43,274 nt of DNA from Zobellia amurskyensis (GTDB taxonomy: Bacteria; Bacteroidota; Bacteroidia; Flavobacteriales; Flavobacteriaceae): positions 1-43,274 of the forward strand of contig NZ_RCNR01000041.1 in NCBI RefSeq assembly GCF_009725985.1, given 5' to 3'. Shown here one piece after another: positions 7,175 through 15,707 of the stretch. The notes below the pieces were generated by a model. That model had not been told where the DNA came from. It made no database searches and saw only the letters and a program-made list of their open reading frames with translations. Numbering within the stretch: the stretch's first letter is position 1; each line of letters begins with the position of its first letter. Position numbers and translations under genes: made by a program.

Positions 7175-8092
7175 ATGAAAAAACTCCTTTTTTTATCCCT
7201 AGTTTGTCTATCAATGAGTTACCAGAGTAACGCCCAGAAAGACAAAAAAAATCAAGATTTAGAAGCCATAAAAAAGATGTGTGGCTGCTATGAAGTAACC
7301 TTCAATTTTGCCGAAACTTTCAATTACAGTAGCGACTCGCTCTACAAGCCCTCTAAAACAAAAGTGGATAAAGGACTGGAATGGGCACAATTGGTTACGG
7401 ATAAACCCAATAAAATTTCTATTCAGCATATCTTACAAGTAGGAAACCCGGCAGAACCAATGATCATTAAACATTGGCGCCAAGATTGGTTATTTGAGAA
7501 TACAGATTTCTATCTCTATAATGCCGACAATAATTGGAAATACGATAGCAAAACCAATGAAGGTGTTAAGGGGCAATGGACGCAAAAAGTATATCAAGTA
7601 GATGATAGCCCCAGGTATGAAGGCTCGTCCACATGGGTGCACGTAGACGGAAAAAGTTACTGGGAAAACACCACCCCCGCTCCATTACCGCGTAGAGAAT
7701 ACACTACAAGAGGAGATTACAATTTAACTATGCGAGGCAACCGGCATGAGATTACCTCCTACGGTTGGGTACACGATCAGGATAATGACAAGATATTAAG
7801 AAAAAAAGGTGCAGAAGACGTACTCATAGCAAAAGAGAAAGGATACAACACCTATGTAAAAGTAGATGACTCCCGTTGTAGCGCTGCAGCTCAGTGGTGG
7901 AAAGACAACGACAAAAAATGGGATATTGTTCGTAACAAATGGGATGATGTATTTAACCGAAATACCGATTTGCACTTAGCGGAAAAAGTAGATAACAAAG
8001 TACTTTACAAGTATCTTTTTGATGATGATATTACCAAAAAGAAAGAAATTGAAAGAATAATAGAATCATTTGTACAAAACGAAGCCAATTGA
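7175..8092 (+). CDS. DUF6607-family exported protein of the haem locus
   Basis: 305 residues. I start at 7175 (MKKLLFLSLVCLSMSYQSNA, a clean signal peptide cleaved before QKDKK); the open frame continues upstream without a good signal. The body begins AIKKMCGCYEVTFNFAETF and has many Trp/Tyr positions (IKHWRQDWLFENTDFYLY). I recognise this as the Flavobacteria family called DUF6607, whose biochemical role is unknown. Its position, divergent from the HmuY/receptor genes and preceded by a shared operator-like element, suggests a part in haem or iron handling. It overlaps the next gene by 4 bases. Confidence 0.8.
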   Translation: MKKLLFLSLVCLSMSYQSNAQKDKKNQDLEAIKKMCGCYEVTFNFAETFNYSSDSLYKPSKTKVDKGLEWAQLVTDKPNKISIQHILQVGNPAEPMIIKHWRQDWLFENTDFYLYNADNNWKYDSKTNEGVKGQWTQKVYQVDDSPRYEGSSTWVHVDGKSYWENTTPAPLPRREYTTRGDYNLTMRGNRHEITSYGWVHDQDNDKILRKKGAEDVLIAKEKGYNTYVKVDDSRCSAAAQWWKDNDKKWDIVRNKWDDVFNRNTDLHLAEKVDNKVLYKYLFDDDITKKKEIERIIESFVQNEAN

Positions 8093-8580
8093 AATCAAAA
8101 TATAAAATTCTAACGCTTCTTATATTGTGCTTAGTAAGCTTGGCAAGTTTTATCAAACCCATTGAAACCACTAACTATAAATGTTTGATTCAGCTTACGA
8201 ACTACACGGGTGAAGGCGCCTATATTGTGGTTTCTTTGTTAAATAACCAAGAAGAATATATAAAGACCCTTTACATACAAGGAGATGATAAAGAATGGTA
8301 TAGAGATGTTGAACAATGGTGGAAGCAACTTTACGGAATAAAAAGGCCGGAAATTGATGCTATCGTTGGGGAAACCATAACCGGTGGACAACGTAAAATG
8401 ACGGTCTTAGAAGTACCCATAGACAAAATTGACAAGGATTTTAAAATACGATTTGAATCTGCAGTTGAAGATCAAAAATATTATAAAGACGATGTTCTGT
8501 TTGATTTGACTTCAGAAAACTTAAAATCGAAAATAGAGGGTACCGGATATATACGCTACGTTCGGCTTTTACCCCAATAA
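8089..8580 (+). CDS. DUF2271-like exported protein, TTG start
   Basis: 163 residues with a signal-type N-terminus (ILTLLILCLVSLASF). The rest (YKCLIQLTNYTGEGAYIVVSLLNN, then KTLYIQGDDKEWYRDVEQWW and a C-terminal YIRYVRLLPQ) fits the DUF2271 periplasmic family, which often occurs near PepSY/iron-uptake genes. The only start that keeps the signal peptide is TTG at 8089, which overlaps the upstream TGA (TTGA), so translation is probably coupled. No ATG occurs before the middle of the protein. A strong terminator follows. Confidence 0.8.
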   Translation: MKSKYKILTLLILCLVSLASFIKPIETTNYKCLIQLTNYTGEGAYIVVSLLNNQEEYIKTLYIQGDDKEWYRDVEQWWKQLYGIKRPEIDAIVGETITGGQRKMTVLEVPIDKIDKDFKIRFESAVEDQKYYKDDVLFDLTSENLKSKIEGTGYIRYVRLLPQ

Positions 8581-8592
8581 AATATTTATTTT

Positions 8593-8629
8593 AAGCCCTA
8601 AAACAAGAAAGTTTTAGGGCTTTTTTTTT
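8593..8629 (+). terminator. Strong terminator after the DUF2271 gene
   Basis: Arms 8593-8604 and 8611-8622 form a 12-bp perfect stem with a 6-base loop, running into nine T. Confidence 0.9.
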
Positions 8630-8739
8630 GATTGGACCGAGAAACAATTTGCCTTAAAATCCTCAATAGCATAATTATGGACCATCATTACCTTTTCATC
8701 ATCCAAACTAAAAAACCTCACCCCCCTTAACTCTCTCAC
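8614..8739 (-). other. Possible 41-residue reading frame or gene remnant
   Basis: On the minus strand a GTG at 8739 opens a 41-codon frame (beginning RELRGVRFFSLDDEKV, ending NCFSVQSKKKP) with an AGAAGG 10 bases upstream. Its composition is protein-like, and the same frame stays open another ~16 codons upstream of the GTG without a start (...WLNPALKRRYNIV), which suggests the end of a longer decayed gene. The stop lies inside the terminator hairpin of the convergent operon. I do not recognise the family. Confidence 0.3.
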
Positions 8740-8846
8740 GATATTATACCTTCTTTTTAGGGCTGGGTTAAGCCAAGTACAAAATACTCTTTGAATTCAC
8801 ATGTTTAGAAATAAAAATTCTTCGACAAGAGGTGGTAACCAAAAAA

Positions 8847-8889
8847 AAATCCAACCCTTTTCTATTTAAACTAGAATAGGGTTGGATTT
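8847..8889 (-). terminator. Terminator of the nrdBA operon
   Basis: Arms 8847-8864 and 8872-8889 form an 18-bp stem with one mismatch and a 7-base loop. On the minus strand it is followed by a T-run. It lies 38 bases beyond the nrdA stop. Confidence 0.88.
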
Positions 8890-8926
8890 AACTAAAAATA
8901 AGCTTTAAATAGCTGCATTTAAAAGC

Positions 8927-10714
8927 TTACGCTTCGCAGCTAGCACAATCTTTTTTCTGCTTGAATTTTTGGGCCGCATTCATACTATGCTGATAGTAAA
9001 GTGATTTTAACCCTAGTTTCCAAGCGGTAACATGAATCTTATTGATTTCTTTTACCGGCATATCTGGATGCACTATTATGTTTACCGATTGACCTTGGTC
9101 AATATGATTTTGACGGTTTGCTGCTTGATAGATAATATCCATCTGGTCTATTTCAGAATAGGTTTGAAACACATCTTTTTCAAGTTCTGTCAAGAACTCC
9201 AGGTGCTGTACAGAACCATCGCGTTCACGAATACTGTGCCATACCTCTGTAGTGTTTTTTCCTTTTTCTTCTAACAATTCCAATAAAAACGGGTTCTTGA
9301 TAGTCGTTTTTACTTTAGCAATATCCTTAACGTAAATATTTGACCAAATTGGCTCAATACCTTGAGATACCTGACCTAAAATGAAAGCAGAAGACGTTGT
9401 AGGAGCTACTGCATTTAAAGTTGCATTACGTCTACCATATCCTTTAAGAACGGCCGGCTCACCAAATTTAGCTGCCAACTCTTCTGACGCTTTATATGAT
9501 TTTTCTTTTATACCCTTAAAAATCTCGCTATTAAGGTTAAAAGCTTCTTGACTATTGAAAGGCAATCTTTTTGATTGTAGTAAAGAATGCCATCCTAAAA
9601 CACCAAGACCCAATGCACGGTTATCTTTTGCAAAATTATAAGCGCGTTCCATAAAAAGGAAAGTCTGTCTGTCCTCACGGGAATCAGAGTCGCGGTACCT
9701 TTCCAATTTCTCAATAAATTCAGTAATAACCGCATCTAAGAAGTATACCATAGTTTCAACGGCATCGGTATCTTTCCACTTATCGTAATGCAAAACGTTC
9801 ACAGAAGACAATACACATACAAATGACCAATCATCGTTTGATGGCAACATTATTTCTGTACAAAGGTTACTTGCATATATAGGTAAATCTTTCTCTTTAT
9901 ATACGTCTGATGCGCCATTGTTAGCATTGTCCGTAAAGAATATGTATGGGTAACCCATCTCTCCCCTACGTTGCAATACTTTAGCCCAAATAGAGCGTTT
10001 ATCCGTATCACCTTCAATCATTTCCTTCATCCAATTATCAGTTACCGTTACCCCATGGGTAAGCTCCTGAATAGGATTTCCTTCCGTACCAATTTCCAAG
10101 AACTCCATAATGTCTGGATGCTCAATAGGCAAGTATGGTGAGAAACGACCACGACGAACCGAGCCTTGACTAACAACATCTACCATAGATTCAAAAAGCT
10201 GCATGATATGCACAGCTCCTGAAGCTTGACCGTTGTTTTTCACTTCAGCCCCACGATGTCTTATTTTCCCAAAATAGCCAGACGTACCTCCACCCATTTT
10301 AGACATCATACCAACTTCTGATTGGGTATATAAAATATTACCCATGTCATCATCTATATGCGACCCAAAACAACTGATAGGCAATCCTCTTTCTTTTCCG
10401 AAGTTTGACCATACCGGTGATGCCAAAGAGAAAAACCCTTCTGACATATAACCGAAAAATTTATCGGAGAAACCTGGCATGTCTAACAACTGTTCTGCTC
10501 TATCCGCTATTTCGCGAATACGTTGCTCAGCAGTTACGCCTTTGGTTAAATATCCTGAATTTAAAAAGTTAAGACTGTGGTCCGTAAGCCACTTGAAACC
10601 GCCATTAGCTTCTTTTTTTGTGTTTTTAAGAGCCTCTTTTCTCGCGTTTACAAGTTGGTCTTGCCCTATAATTGTTTCTTCAATTGGTGTGGTGGTAGTG
10701 TTTAATTCGTTCAT
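8927..10714 (-). CDS. nrdA: Class I ribonucleotide reductase, catalytic alpha subunit (no ATP-cone)
   Basis: 595 residues. Reduces ribonucleotides to deoxyribonucleotides. Visible active-site parts: C115 in LPISCFGS (first redox Cys), N283-C285-E287 in SNLCTEIML (radical Cys and its partners), C300 in FVCVLSSVNV (second redox Cys), the tyrosine pair SLYYQHS for radical transfer, and a C-terminal CASC pair (C590, C593) for re-reduction by thioredoxin or glutaredoxin. The N-terminus has no ATP-cone (E. coli NrdA has one), which explains the shorter length; the cone is on the beta subunit here. The gene starts at the base next to the nrdB stop, so the two are co-transcribed. Confidence 0.97.
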   Translation of the reverse strand: MNELNTTTTPIEETIIGQDQLVNARKEALKNTKKEANGGFKWLTDHSLNFLNSGYLTKGVTAEQRIREIADRAEQLLDMPGFSDKFFGYMSEGFFSLASPVWSNFGKERGLPISCFGSHIDDDMGNILYTQSEVGMMSKMGGGTSGYFGKIRHRGAEVKNNGQASGAVHIMQLFESMVDVVSQGSVRRGRFSPYLPIEHPDIMEFLEIGTEGNPIQELTHGVTVTDNWMKEMIEGDTDKRSIWAKVLQRRGEMGYPYIFFTDNANNGASDVYKEKDLPIYASNLCTEIMLPSNDDWSFVCVLSSVNVLHYDKWKDTDAVETMVYFLDAVITEFIEKLERYRDSDSREDRQTFLFMERAYNFAKDNRALGLGVLGWHSLLQSKRLPFNSQEAFNLNSEIFKGIKEKSYKASEELAAKFGEPAVLKGYGRRNATLNAVAPTTSSAFILGQVSQGIEPIWSNIYVKDIAKVKTTIKNPFLLELLEEKGKNTTEVWHSIRERDGSVQHLEFLTELEKDVFQTYSEIDQMDIIYQAANRQNHIDQGQSVNIIVHPDMPVKEINKIHVTAWKLGLKSLYYQHSMNAAQKFKQKKDCASCEA

Positions 10715-11989
10715 CTAAAAAAGGTCGTCACTAGTTATACTTTGGGTTCGTTTACTGTAATTGATAGAGCGTTTTACAAAGAAATCGCCATGTTTTGTTC
10801 CTATTATTTCATCATCAAACCATTCCGTTTCTGCCAATAGCTTTTCATCAACATTAAATATTTTATCAATTCCTATGCTACTTAAAGAACTATTGAATCG
10901 GTTTTTAATAAATTCATTTATAACTGTTTTTGGCAAGAAGTCCAGTTCACCTTGCTCAAAAATCCAATCTACTATTTCACTTTCTGCAATAAAAGCTTCA
11001 TGGCACATGTCCTGTATCATGGTGTGATATTCTTCATCAAACCAATCTGGATTTTCATCCTTAATGATTTTGATAACATCAATACCAAAATCTCCGTGAA
11101 TCTGTTCTTCCTTAGAGGTAGCTTCAACCACGTTAGAAATACCCTTAAACATATTTTTGTGCTTATTGAAAGCCATTATTATCAAAAACTGTGAGAAAAG
11201 GGAAACATGTTCAATGAACAAAGAGAACAACAAAATAGATTCTGCATACTCCTTATTATCTACACTTTTTGCATTCTTAAGCGCTGTTTCAAGATATTGC
11301 ACACGCTTCATCATGACCGGCTTCTTCTTTAAATTTTTAAACTCTGCATTGAGTCCTAAAATTTCAAGTAAATGTGAATAAGCATCGGCATGACGCACTT
11401 CACTTTCCGCAAAAGTAGCTCCCACCGAACCAATTTCCGGCTTAGGCATTTTATGATAGATATCGCCCCAAAAACTTTTTACGGCTACTTCAATCTGAGA
11501 AATAGCCAGCATCGTATTTTTGATGGCACTTCTTTCCGATTCCTCAAGTCCCGTTTTGAAATCCTGAATATCACTAGTGAAATTAAATTCCGAATGTATC
11601 CAATAGGAATGACGAATGGCAGGTACGTATTCATACAACTGAGGATATTCGTATGGTTTTAAATTAATACGCTTCTCAAAGATATTTGATTTTCTTTTTT
11701 GAGCTTGCTCGTTACGGTACAATATGTATCCTTTGGCAACATCAAAAAAGCCAGCTTCCATGAGGTGGGTTTCAACAAAATCCTGCACTTCCTCTACGGT
11801 AGGCACATAGTTAACGTCTAGCGCATTTCTTTCCAAAAGCGAAGCGTGAACGTTGTTCGCAATACGCTCAGCATCTTGTGGACCTCCATGTGACGCAGCC
11901 TTCATGGCCTTTATTATAGCTTCGGTTATTTTGTATAACTGAAACGGTTTCTTAGTAAAATCTCTTTTTATAAGATGTGTTATTTGCAT
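10715..11989 (-). CDS. nrdB: Ribonucleotide reductase beta subunit with N-terminal ATP-cone (NrdAi/NrdBi type)
   Basis: 424 residues, about 50-100 more than a plain NrdB. Residues ~1-100 are an ATP-cone (IKRDFTKKPFQLYKITEAIIKAM... VPTVEEVQDFVETHLMEAGFFDVAKGYILYR), the allosteric on/off domain normally on NrdA. The rest is the ferritin-like radical domain: first carboxylate near E149-E152, E197 and H200 in ESEVRH, a Tyr at 204 in the position of the radical Tyr, E260, then E295 and H298 in KEEQIH. The tail has Y411 (YSKRTQ) for radical transfer. This layout is known from Leeuwenhoekiella blandensis and Flavobacterium, where the cofactor is dimanganese and no NrdI is needed; no nrdI is present here either. 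Confidence 0.95.
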   Translation of the reverse strand: MQITHLIKRDFTKKPFQLYKITEAIIKAMKAASHGGPQDAERIANNVHASLLERNALDVNYVPTVEEVQDFVETHLMEAGFFDVAKGYILYRNEQAQKRKSNIFEKRINLKPYEYPQLYEYVPAIRHSYWIHSEFNFTSDIQDFKTGLEESERSAIKNTMLAISQIEVAVKSFWGDIYHKMPKPEIGSVGATFAESEVRHADAYSHLLEILGLNAEFKNLKKKPVMMKRVQYLETALKNAKSVDNKEYAESILLFSLFIEHVSLFSQFLIIMAFNKHKNMFKGISNVVEATSKEEQIHGDFGIDVIKIIKDENPDWFDEEYHTMIQDMCHEAFIAESEIVDWIFEQGELDFLPKTVINEFIKNRFNSSLSSIGIDKIFNVDEKLLAETEWFDDEIIGTKHGDFFVKRSINYSKRTQSITSDDLF

Positions 11990-12860
11990 AGGAAATGGGT
12001 CTTAAAATTCTTCTAGAGAAGAAGTATAAAGGTCTTGATTATTACTCCGTTTTTACCTTGAACCAAACTAATGTTTTCACACTTTTATTAACAACGCGCA
12101 AAAAACTACAGAAGCAATTGTCTTCTAGAGAGTTGTCTCAAGAACAAAAAACAGATGTGAATAAATGGGTTAGATAGATAAAATACTACATGTAACAGAT
12201 TATCATAATAACTCTAAAAAAAATGATTATCCCCTAATTATATTTAGTTAGTAACTCTTATTTGAAAAAATCAAAAAAAGCGTATATCAGTCTATGATAA
12301 AACCCAAACGAGTTAAAAACTGAAATCTAGAAGCTTTTTACACCCTTTAATAACAAACAACCTAATATTCTGCAGATTTAGGTAGCTCCCAAAATTTACG
12401 ATGTGAAAAACGGGATGTGTCTGAAGAAATCCTAACAGAATATGGAAACTGCTATTCCTGGCTTTGTTACACCTAATTCAACGTTTATTAACTAATAGAA
12501 CAAGGGACTGGACGATTCTTGGCATTTCAATACATACAAGTGTTGAATAACTCAACCCATTGGTCTGAAATTCATCAACCGAGGAAATATTACTCACTTC
12601 AGAATACACTCCTTTCGGTATAATATATTTAACTAATTAAAAGTCAATAAGTTACACGTAAACCCTTATTGATTTCTTTTATAGGCACACTCTTTGTCTC
12701 TAATACCGTTAACACAAGAAAGTTGGTCAATATTTCTGGAAATCAGACAGATATCACCTCAACCCTTCCGGTTAATTTCACTTCCCCACGCTAATATCTA
12801 GTGACTGATAGAGGAAAATGTAGAGCAAAAGAATCTAGGAGCTAATATAAATATGGAAAT
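11990..12860. other. Gene-poor 870-base spacer with decayed coding remnants
   Basis: No intact gene. A 60-codon plus-strand frame at 11995-12177 lies over the expected nrdB promoter and has no coding features. On the minus strand 12651-12785 is a relic of nrdA (separate entry). Just below it, 12478-12633 is a 52-codon open stretch without a start codon (contains IPKGVYSEVSNISSVDEFQ), which may be another fragment of the same decayed locus; I do not recognise it. The nrdB promoter must lie at the left end, but I found no exact TAnnTTTG box. Confidence 0.6.
12651..12785 (-). pseudogene. Decayed fragment of a second nrdA (C-terminal region)
   Basis: Two exact blocks are shared with the intact nrdA, same strand and order: 12665-12681 equals 9038-9054 (17 bases), and 12723-12733 equals 9095-9105 (11 bases), with start-to-start spacing 58 versus 57. 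Read with one frameshift it gives SEIN..., then IDQ---VN, then VPIKEINK, against SEID..., IDQGQSVN and MPVKEINK in NrdA. An in-frame stop is also present. It lies ~670 bases upstream of nrdB in transcription order, so it is a remnant of a duplicated or replaced nrd gene. Confidence 0.8.
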
Positions 12861-13253
12861 ATGAATGCAATACAACCATTTTACCCCCACGAATCCGATA
12901 GTCATATCATGATGCAGAAAGATAAGGTAGAAGTAACTAGTTGGACGGATGATCTTGAATACATAAATGAAGAATTAGAATACCTCATAGATATTGAAGA
13001 CCGGATACTGAACAACGTTCATCTGTATCAACAATTACATGAATTAAAGAATGAGAATCAATCCCGAATAAAAACATTACAAAGATATGGTAGTAACATG
13101 CGACATATAATAGAATGTGACACTGCGCAATGCGATGCTTTCTATCTACAAAAACATGAAAAAAATAGGATTGTTTACCTAGAGCACATTAAAAACTATA
13201 GACGTATAAAAACCAAGGTACTATCACAAATTCTTTTGAATATAAAAGTTTGA
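12861..13253 (+). CDS. Hypothetical protein, probably coiled coil
   Basis: 130 residues, soluble, rich in Glu, Lys, Leu and Ile, with long helical stretches (DDLEYINEELEYLIDIEDRI, LYQQLHELKNENQSRIKTLQ). No signal peptide or catalytic motif, and no family recognised. The first ATG gives a Pro/His-containing lead; an internal ATG pair (MMQKDK, residues 17-18) is an alternative start. It precedes a universal stress protein gene on the same strand, with a 137-base gap, so a stress-related role is possible but unsupported. Confidence 0.65.
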   Translation: MNAIQPFYPHESDSHIMMQKDKVEVTSWTDDLEYINEELEYLIDIEDRILNNVHLYQQLHELKNENQSRIKTLQRYGSNMRHIIECDTAQCDAFYLQKHEKNRIVYLEHIKNYRRIKTKVLSQILLNIKV

Positions 13254-13349
13254 GTTTCGAGTCCCAACCTATAATTATGAGACTTATTTATTAAGGGAGA
13301 ATACGGCATGCGAATAATCAGATTCAAAAAATTTAGCGAATAGGGCTAA

Positions 13350-13362
13350 ATCCAAATTGGAT
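13350..13362. promoter_or_regulatory. Small palindrome upstream of the universal stress protein gene
   Basis: ATCCAA-A-TTGGAT, 6-bp perfect arms, ends 27 bases before the ATG. It could be an operator; a chance palindrome is not excluded. Confidence 0.2.
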
Positions 13363-13389
13363 ATAAGAACATAATTAAAAACAACGATC

Positions 13390-14238
13390 ATGGGGAAAAA
13401 GCTTCTATTACCAACGGATTTTTCAAAGAATTCATTAAACGCCATTGAATATGCTATGAAACTTTATGAAGATGAAGACTGTGATTTTTATATTCTAAAT
13501 ACTTACGCTAAAGATACACACGGGTTGGACAGCCTTACGCTTCTAGATCCAGATGAAGCATTCAACAAATTATCCGAAAAACGCTCAAAACAAGGTCTTG
13601 GCGATATTCTAACCCGCTTAACTTTTGAAAACAACAACCCAAAACATGCGTTTCATGTTCTTTCACGGTCCACACTTTTGTTAGATGCCATAAATGACCT
13701 AGTTGAATCTTTGCAGATAAACATGATCGTAATGGGCGCTAAGGGCATTACCAATAAACGAAAGGGGAATTATGGGAAGACCACATTATCCGTTATAGAA
13801 AATATTAGAAAGTGCCCGGTTCTTATAGTTCCGAAAAATGCAATTTTTAATTATCCGAAAGAAATTGTCCTGGCTACCAACTTTGAAGCCGACTTCAATT
13901 TTTTTGATATAAAACACTTAGCCGAAATAGCAAAACTCAGTAAATCCAGTATTCAAGTACTTAGTTTAGAAAGCGATGATGCATTGAATGCTAAGCAAAA
14001 AGAGAATAAAACAATGCTTATCAAATATTTTAAAAACATAGATTATAGTTTCAACATTGTCCATAATGCAAAGATGGATATAGCACTAAACTGCTTTGTT
14101 AAGATTAGACAAAGTAACATGGTAAGCTATATCAATAAAAAACGGACATTTTGGGAAAGGCTAGGGTTTGGAAAACATACATTGGGCCAATTGGGTTATT
14201 TTGAAAATATACCGGTGCTTGCTTTAAATGACAGATAA
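13390..14238 (+). CDS. Universal stress protein (UspA family, two Usp domains)
   Basis: 282 residues, about twice a single Usp domain. Domain 1 (residues ~1-148) begins KKLLLPTDFSKNSLNAIEYAM and has the nucleotide-binding pattern G116-x2-G119-x9-G129 followed by KT, then a CPVLIVPK closing strand. Domain 2 (~155-282) begins KEIVLATNFEADF and ends IPVLALNDR with a degenerate G-rich loop (GFGKHTLGQLG). Such tandem Usp proteins are cytoplasmic, ATP-binding and stress-induced; the exact role is unknown. An MscS-family channel gene follows, so the neighbourhood may be osmotic or general stress. Confidence 0.9.
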   Translation: MGKKLLLPTDFSKNSLNAIEYAMKLYEDEDCDFYILNTYAKDTHGLDSLTLLDPDEAFNKLSEKRSKQGLGDILTRLTFENNNPKHAFHVLSRSTLLLDAINDLVESLQINMIVMGAKGITNKRKGNYGKTTLSVIENIRKCPVLIVPKNAIFNYPKEIVLATNFEADFNFFDIKHLAEIAKLSKSSIQVLSLESDDALNAKQKENKTMLIKYFKNIDYSFNIVHNAKMDIALNCFVKIRQSNMVSYINKKRTFWERLGFGKHTLGQLGYFENIPVLALNDR

Positions 14239-14383
14239 AAATATTATTCTTGAATCTAAAATACAGTCCCCTTTTCTGGAAACCAATATACCCCATATTG
14301 AAATAAACAGGCAGGGTTTCCGTCTGCACCCCAAAACCTATTAATTATTGCATCCATAACCATTTTTTGTTCTTCCTATGGTG

Positions 14384-14391
14384 TAATTTTG
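14384..14391 (+). promoter_or_regulatory. Putative -7 box TAATTTTG for the MscS-like gene
   Basis: TAnnTTTG match 27 bases before the ATG at 14418. A TTTG at 14366-14369 is only 14 bases upstream, shorter than the usual spacer. Confidence 0.4.
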
Positions 14392-14407
14392 CAAAAGAAA
14401 TATCTAC

Positions 14408-14413
14408 AAGGAG
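14408..14413 (+). promoter_or_regulatory. Shine-Dalgarno AAGGAG deciding the MscS-like start
   Basis: A textbook AAGGAG lies 4 bases before the ATG at 14418, which is unusual in this AT-rich window. It rejects the longer frame from 14367, which would begin over the promoter-like box. Confidence 0.7.
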
Positions 14414-14417
14414 ATTC

Positions 14418-15671
14418 ATGAAAGAGGGATTACACCGAATATTATACGATTATCTGTTAAAAACAGGAATAAGCGAGAGTCTCGCATCATATTTAAACTT
14501 ACTGATTTTACTGGTTGCCGCTTTAATTTTGGCGTGGTTCCTAGATTTGATTATTTGGAAAGTTCTTCGCTCCATCTCTTTGAGATTTGCCCGGAAATCT
14601 AAAACTAACTTTGATAATTTTCTTGTAATAAACAAAGTGCCCCGTTATGTAGCTCATATTGTTCCGTTGCTAGTCCTGTTTGAGTTTCTTCCTTTTGCTT
14701 TCTTTCATTTTGAGTACGGTGGTCAGTTGGCCCTTAAAGTCCTCCAAATACTGTTTGTGGTCCTAACTCTTTTTATAGTCAAAAGTCTTTTCACAAGTAC
14801 AAATGACTATTTAAAGACCAAGCCTAGGTTTCGTGACAAACCAATGGATAGTTACATTCAGGTTTTTATGATCTTTGCTTGGTTTATTGGTATTTTGACC
14901 ATATTCGCTATAATCACGGATGTTCTCATCTGGAAATTTTTTACGGCACTGGGCGCGGGCTCTGCCGTAATTCTTCTCATATTCAAAGATTCTATCTTGG
15001 GTCTGGTTGCCAGTATACAGGTTAGTATAAATGACATGGTGCGCATAGGCGATTGGATTACATTTGAAAAATATGGTGCAGATGGTGATGTCATTGAAAT
15101 TACCCTGGCCACTGTAAAAGTTCAAAATTTTGATAAGACCATTACCACCATTCCTACATACGCCTTAATTTCCGATTCCTTTAAAAACTGGAGAGGCATG
15201 GAAATTTCTGGCGGAAGACGTATTAAACGTGCTTTGATCATCAGTCAAAAAAGCATTCGTTTTCTTACCAATAAGGATATGGAATCGTTTGAAAAAATTC
15301 AACTTATACAGCCCTATCTCACTACAAGAAATGAGCAAATCAACTCATACAATACGACCAATGAAATAGATAAGAACCTAGCCATTAACGGAAGGAACCT
15401 GACCAATATTGGTGTATTTAGAAAATATGTGAACGATTACCTTCAAAATCATTCTGCGGTGAACAAGGGCATGACCTTAATGGTTCGGCAACTGGCACCA
15501 ACAACGCAAGGTATTCCTTTAGAAATATATGCTTTTAGTGCGGATAAGCGCTGGGAAAATTACGAATACATCATGGCCGATATTTTTGATCATCTTTTAG
15601 CAGCGCTACCTTATTTTGATTTAGAGGTTTTTGAACTTCCTACTTCATTGAATACGTTAGCAACTAACTAA
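14418..15671 (+). CDS. Mechanosensitive channel, MscS superfamily (YbdG-like)
   Basis: 417 residues from the ATG with a good ribosome site. It has several N-terminal membrane segments (LNLLILLVAALILAWFLDLII, IVPLLVLFEFLPFAFF, VLQILFVVLTLFIV, VFMIFAWFIGILTIFAII), then the pore-lining helix and MscS beta domain (GAGSAVILLIFKDSILGLVASIQVSINDMVRIGDWI, then the YGADGDVIEITLATVKVQNFDKTITTIPTYAL strand). The long cytoplasmic C-terminus and overall length match the YbdG/MscM branch rather than the short MscS. Such channels release solutes on hypo-osmotic shock. It is preceded by a Usp gene and convergent with the DUF5060 gene. Confidence 0.92.
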   Translation: MKEGLHRILYDYLLKTGISESLASYLNLLILLVAALILAWFLDLIIWKVLRSISLRFARKSKTNFDNFLVINKVPRYVAHIVPLLVLFEFLPFAFFHFEYGGQLALKVLQILFVVLTLFIVKSLFTSTNDYLKTKPRFRDKPMDSYIQVFMIFAWFIGILTIFAIITDVLIWKFFTALGAGSAVILLIFKDSILGLVASIQVSINDMVRIGDWITFEKYGADGDVIEITLATVKVQNFDKTITTIPTYALISDSFKNWRGMEISGGRRIKRALIISQKSIRFLTNKDMESFEKIQLIQPYLTTRNEQINSYNTTNEIDKNLAINGRNLTNIGVFRKYVNDYLQNHSAVNKGMTLMVRQLAPTTQGIPLEIYAFSADKRWENYEYIMADIFDHLLAALPYFDLEVFELPTSLNTLATN

Positions 15672-15707
15672 GCCTCGAACATCCCCAATACAAATACCGA
15701 ATAGTGG

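Noticed and set aside
11995-12177. 60-codon plus-strand frame just upstream of nrdB
   Set aside because: It starts 6 bases from the nrdB ATG on the other strand, where the nrd promoter should be, has no family features and is low complexity in Lys/Leu.
12180-12260. Repeated ATTATC stretches (near 12200 and 12225) as a Fur box
   Set aside because: The copies are direct rather than inverted and no divergent iron gene is nearby.
14811-15125. Minus-strand frames inside the MscS-like gene
   Set aside because: The plus-strand frame carries the conserved MscS pore segment there; the minus frames are shadows.
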